From an uncultured Allomuricauda sp. (GTDB lineage: Bacteria > Bacteroidota > Bacteroidia > Flavobacteriales > Flavobacteriaceae), in assembly GCA_937911965.1 (NCBI GenBank), contig CALDPL010000100.1, positions 1-6,768 of the forward strand: 6,768 nucleotides of DNA, read 5' to 3'. The notes beneath the pieces are model-generated. The model was not told the DNA's origin, made no database searches, and worked only from the letters and a program-made list of their open reading frames with translations. Positions 5,963 to 6,768 of this stretch are shown here, in pieces (within the stretch, counting starts at the first letter, position 1; every line of letters starts with the position of its first letter). Made by a program: the position numbers and the translations under genes.

Positions 5963-6768
5963 ATGTCAGAAAGGAAAGGGTTTGGATTTGTGATTTCGAT
6001 GGGGATTCTGCGCTTTGTGCTCCCTTGCATCCTGTTCCTTGGAGTGACTCCTTCCCGAGCCCAGGGCGGCAATCAGCCCCCGGTCATGATTGGGGTGGGG
6101 GACCAGTATTACTGCCCGGGAACCATTCTTCACGTGGCAACTTCCTTTAGCATCACCGACCCGGACGATTTGGGATTGGAAGAGTTTTACATCCAAATAT
6201 CCACGGGTTATGAACGGGGTCGCGATGAATTGAGCCTTCAGGGAAGCCACCCAAACATCACCACCGGTTGGGATGCACAGGAGGGAAAATTGACCCTGGC
6301 CCCGACTTCCGGAGCGTTGATTCCCTATGGGGAGCTGGAGGCGGCGATTTTGCAGCAGAGCGACACGCTTGCCGCGCCCGCTGGCGACGCGAGCACGCGG
6401 CTTGGCCGCCCCATCGCCGACGCCGACGAGGTCGCCCAGACGTGGCTCGAGGACAACGATCTGCTCTCCGGCAACGGCGAGCGGATGGTGCGCATCACCC
6501 GCCCGGATTTCTCGCCGATCTCGATGGAGACGTATCGATACTGGGAGGAGCGTCAGCGGTCTTTCGAAGGGCTTGGCGCGGCCGTCCTCGTCCTGTTCCC
6601 GTTCGCCGTGTGCGCTCAGGAGATACCCAGGCCGAAGGAGTTCTATTTCGAATCCGACAGCGAAGTGACGCGGTCGCTGGAGCTGCTTCCGGGCAGCGAC
6701 GACGCCACCGTCGAGCACCTGCTCAAGGCCCGCGAACGCGGCCGCCGCGGCGAAGGCGCGCTGGCCTC
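5963..6768 (+). CDS. Secreted lectin/adhesin-like protein, N-terminal part, running into foreign sequence
   Basis: The frame opens at ATG 5963 and has no stop before the window edge (268 codons visible). Residues 1-33 form a signal peptide (hydrophobic core FVLPCILFLGV, end SRAQ); an ATG at 5999 would give a shorter and equally good one. Residues 37-129 (from NQPPVMIGVGDQYYCPG, through SITDPDD, YIQISTGY, HPNITTGWDAQEGKLTL to IPYGELEAAI) resemble the N-terminal beta-sandwich (cadherin-like) module of large flavobacterial surface proteins that often carry a C-type lectin domain and a T9SS sorting domain. The role would be surface binding or adhesion. After about residue 129 (base 6349) both the similarity and the base composition change abruptly, so I regard only 5963 to about 6349 as native. 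A few short segments downstream look like pieces of other proteins. The family call rests on recall of similar sequences, not a search. Confidence 0.6.
   Translation, partial: MSERKGFGFVISMGILRFVLPCILFLGVTPSRAQGGNQPPVMIGVGDQYYCPGTILHVATSFSITDPDDLGLEEFYIQISTGYERGRDELSLQGSHPNITTGWDAQEGKLTLAPTSGALIPYGELEAAILQQSDTLAAPAGDASTRLGRPIADADEVAQTWLEDNDLLSGNGERMVRITRPDFSPISMETYRYWEERQRSFEGLGAAVLVLFPFAVCAQEIPRPKEFYFESDSEVTRSLELLPGSDDATVEHLLKARERGRRGEGALA
6350..6768. other. High-G+C segment of foreign origin at the window end
   Basis: G+C is 47 of 60 bases in 6361-6420, 41 of 60 in 6421-6480 and 39 of 48 in 6721-6768, against 27 of 60 in 6181-6240. Codons here end mostly in G or C, unlike those upstream. 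The plus frame continuing from the adhesin-like gene stays open and contains ERMVRI...YWEERQRSFEGLGA (near 6479-6580), which faintly recalls the MacB/ADOP-type permease periplasmic core. It then has a hydrophobic stretch ending FAVCAQEIPRPKEF (6581-6643) that looks like the end of a signal peptide, followed by a charged, alanine-rich helical region. These do not make one coherent protein. A minus-strand frame also stays open, as expected of G+C-rich DNA. The donor looks like a high-G+C bacterium; no gene can be named. Confidence 0.6.

Noticed and set aside
5737..6072. 111-codon minus-strand open frame upstream of the HerA-like gene
   Set aside because: No recognisable features; it overlaps the promoter region and the start of the plus-strand secreted protein gene.
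5966..6718. 250-codon minus-strand open frame across the compositional break
   Set aside because: Arg/Gly/His-rich translation typical of the antisense of high-G+C DNA. It crosses the suspected junction and overlaps a convincing signal peptide on the plus strand.
5963..6768. The adhesin-like frame as one genuine long fusion protein
   Set aside because: The open frame alone is weak evidence in high-G+C sequence, while composition, codon usage and protein similarity all change together near 6350.

Overview
The window looks like a piece of a Flavobacteriaceae (Bacteroidota) chromosome, taken from an assembly whose ends, above all the right end, appear to carry foreign sequence. Evidence for the host: an Ffh whose M domain ends in a Met/Gly-rich tail of flavobacterial type, two lipoproteins with Bacteroidota-style signal peptides, little use of Shine-Dalgarno sites, a perfect TAnnTTTG -7 element before the herA-like gene, and a secreted protein whose N-terminus resembles flavobacterial surface lectin/adhesin proteins. 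Sampled coding stretches of the body range from 37 to 60% G+C, fairly high for the family; I cannot name a genus.

Layout. 1-557 (+): 3' part of ffh. 610-1497 (+): complete folD, 52 nt downstream and probably co-transcribed. 1509-1640 (-): a 43-residue candidate lipoprotein, convergent with folD. 1803-2225 (-) and 2271-3110 (-): a VOC-fold protein and an alpha/beta hydrolase, which form a two-gene operon (hydrolase first). 3202-3630 (+): an HxlR-family regulator divergent from that operon, with a GTTAC-N5-GTAAC palindrome in the shared intergenic region. 3627-4187 (-): a lipoprotein of unknown function that overlaps the regulator's 3' end by 4 nt. 4193-5704 (-): a HerA/YjgR-like (DUF853) ATPase directly upstream of that lipoprotein in the same operon. 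5705-5962: divergent promoter region. 5963 (+): a secreted lectin/adhesin-like protein, native-looking to about 6349, after which the frame continues into sequence of up to about 80% G+C and unrelated character.

How the genes fit together. ffh and folD are housekeeping genes (membrane protein targeting; one-carbon metabolism). The HxlR, hydrolase and VOC genes form a plausible small regulated unit: an HxlR protein with the N-terminal Cys-Pro typical of thiol-based quinone/electrophile sensors faces a hydrolase and a VOC protein that retains an H/H/E metal triad. This resembles in outline the Bacillus MhqR, YodB and CatR regulons and is the best candidate for an undescribed system here; its substrate is unknown. 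The HerA-like ATPase and the lipoprotein form a second two-gene unit with no recognised pathway.

The most abnormal feature is the right end: G+C rises from 45% (6181-6240) to 78% (6361-6420) inside one open frame, at the point where similarity to the adhesin family stops. I read this as an assembly chimera rather than a real fusion. I found no tRNA, rRNA, CRISPR array, insertion sequence or phage gene.
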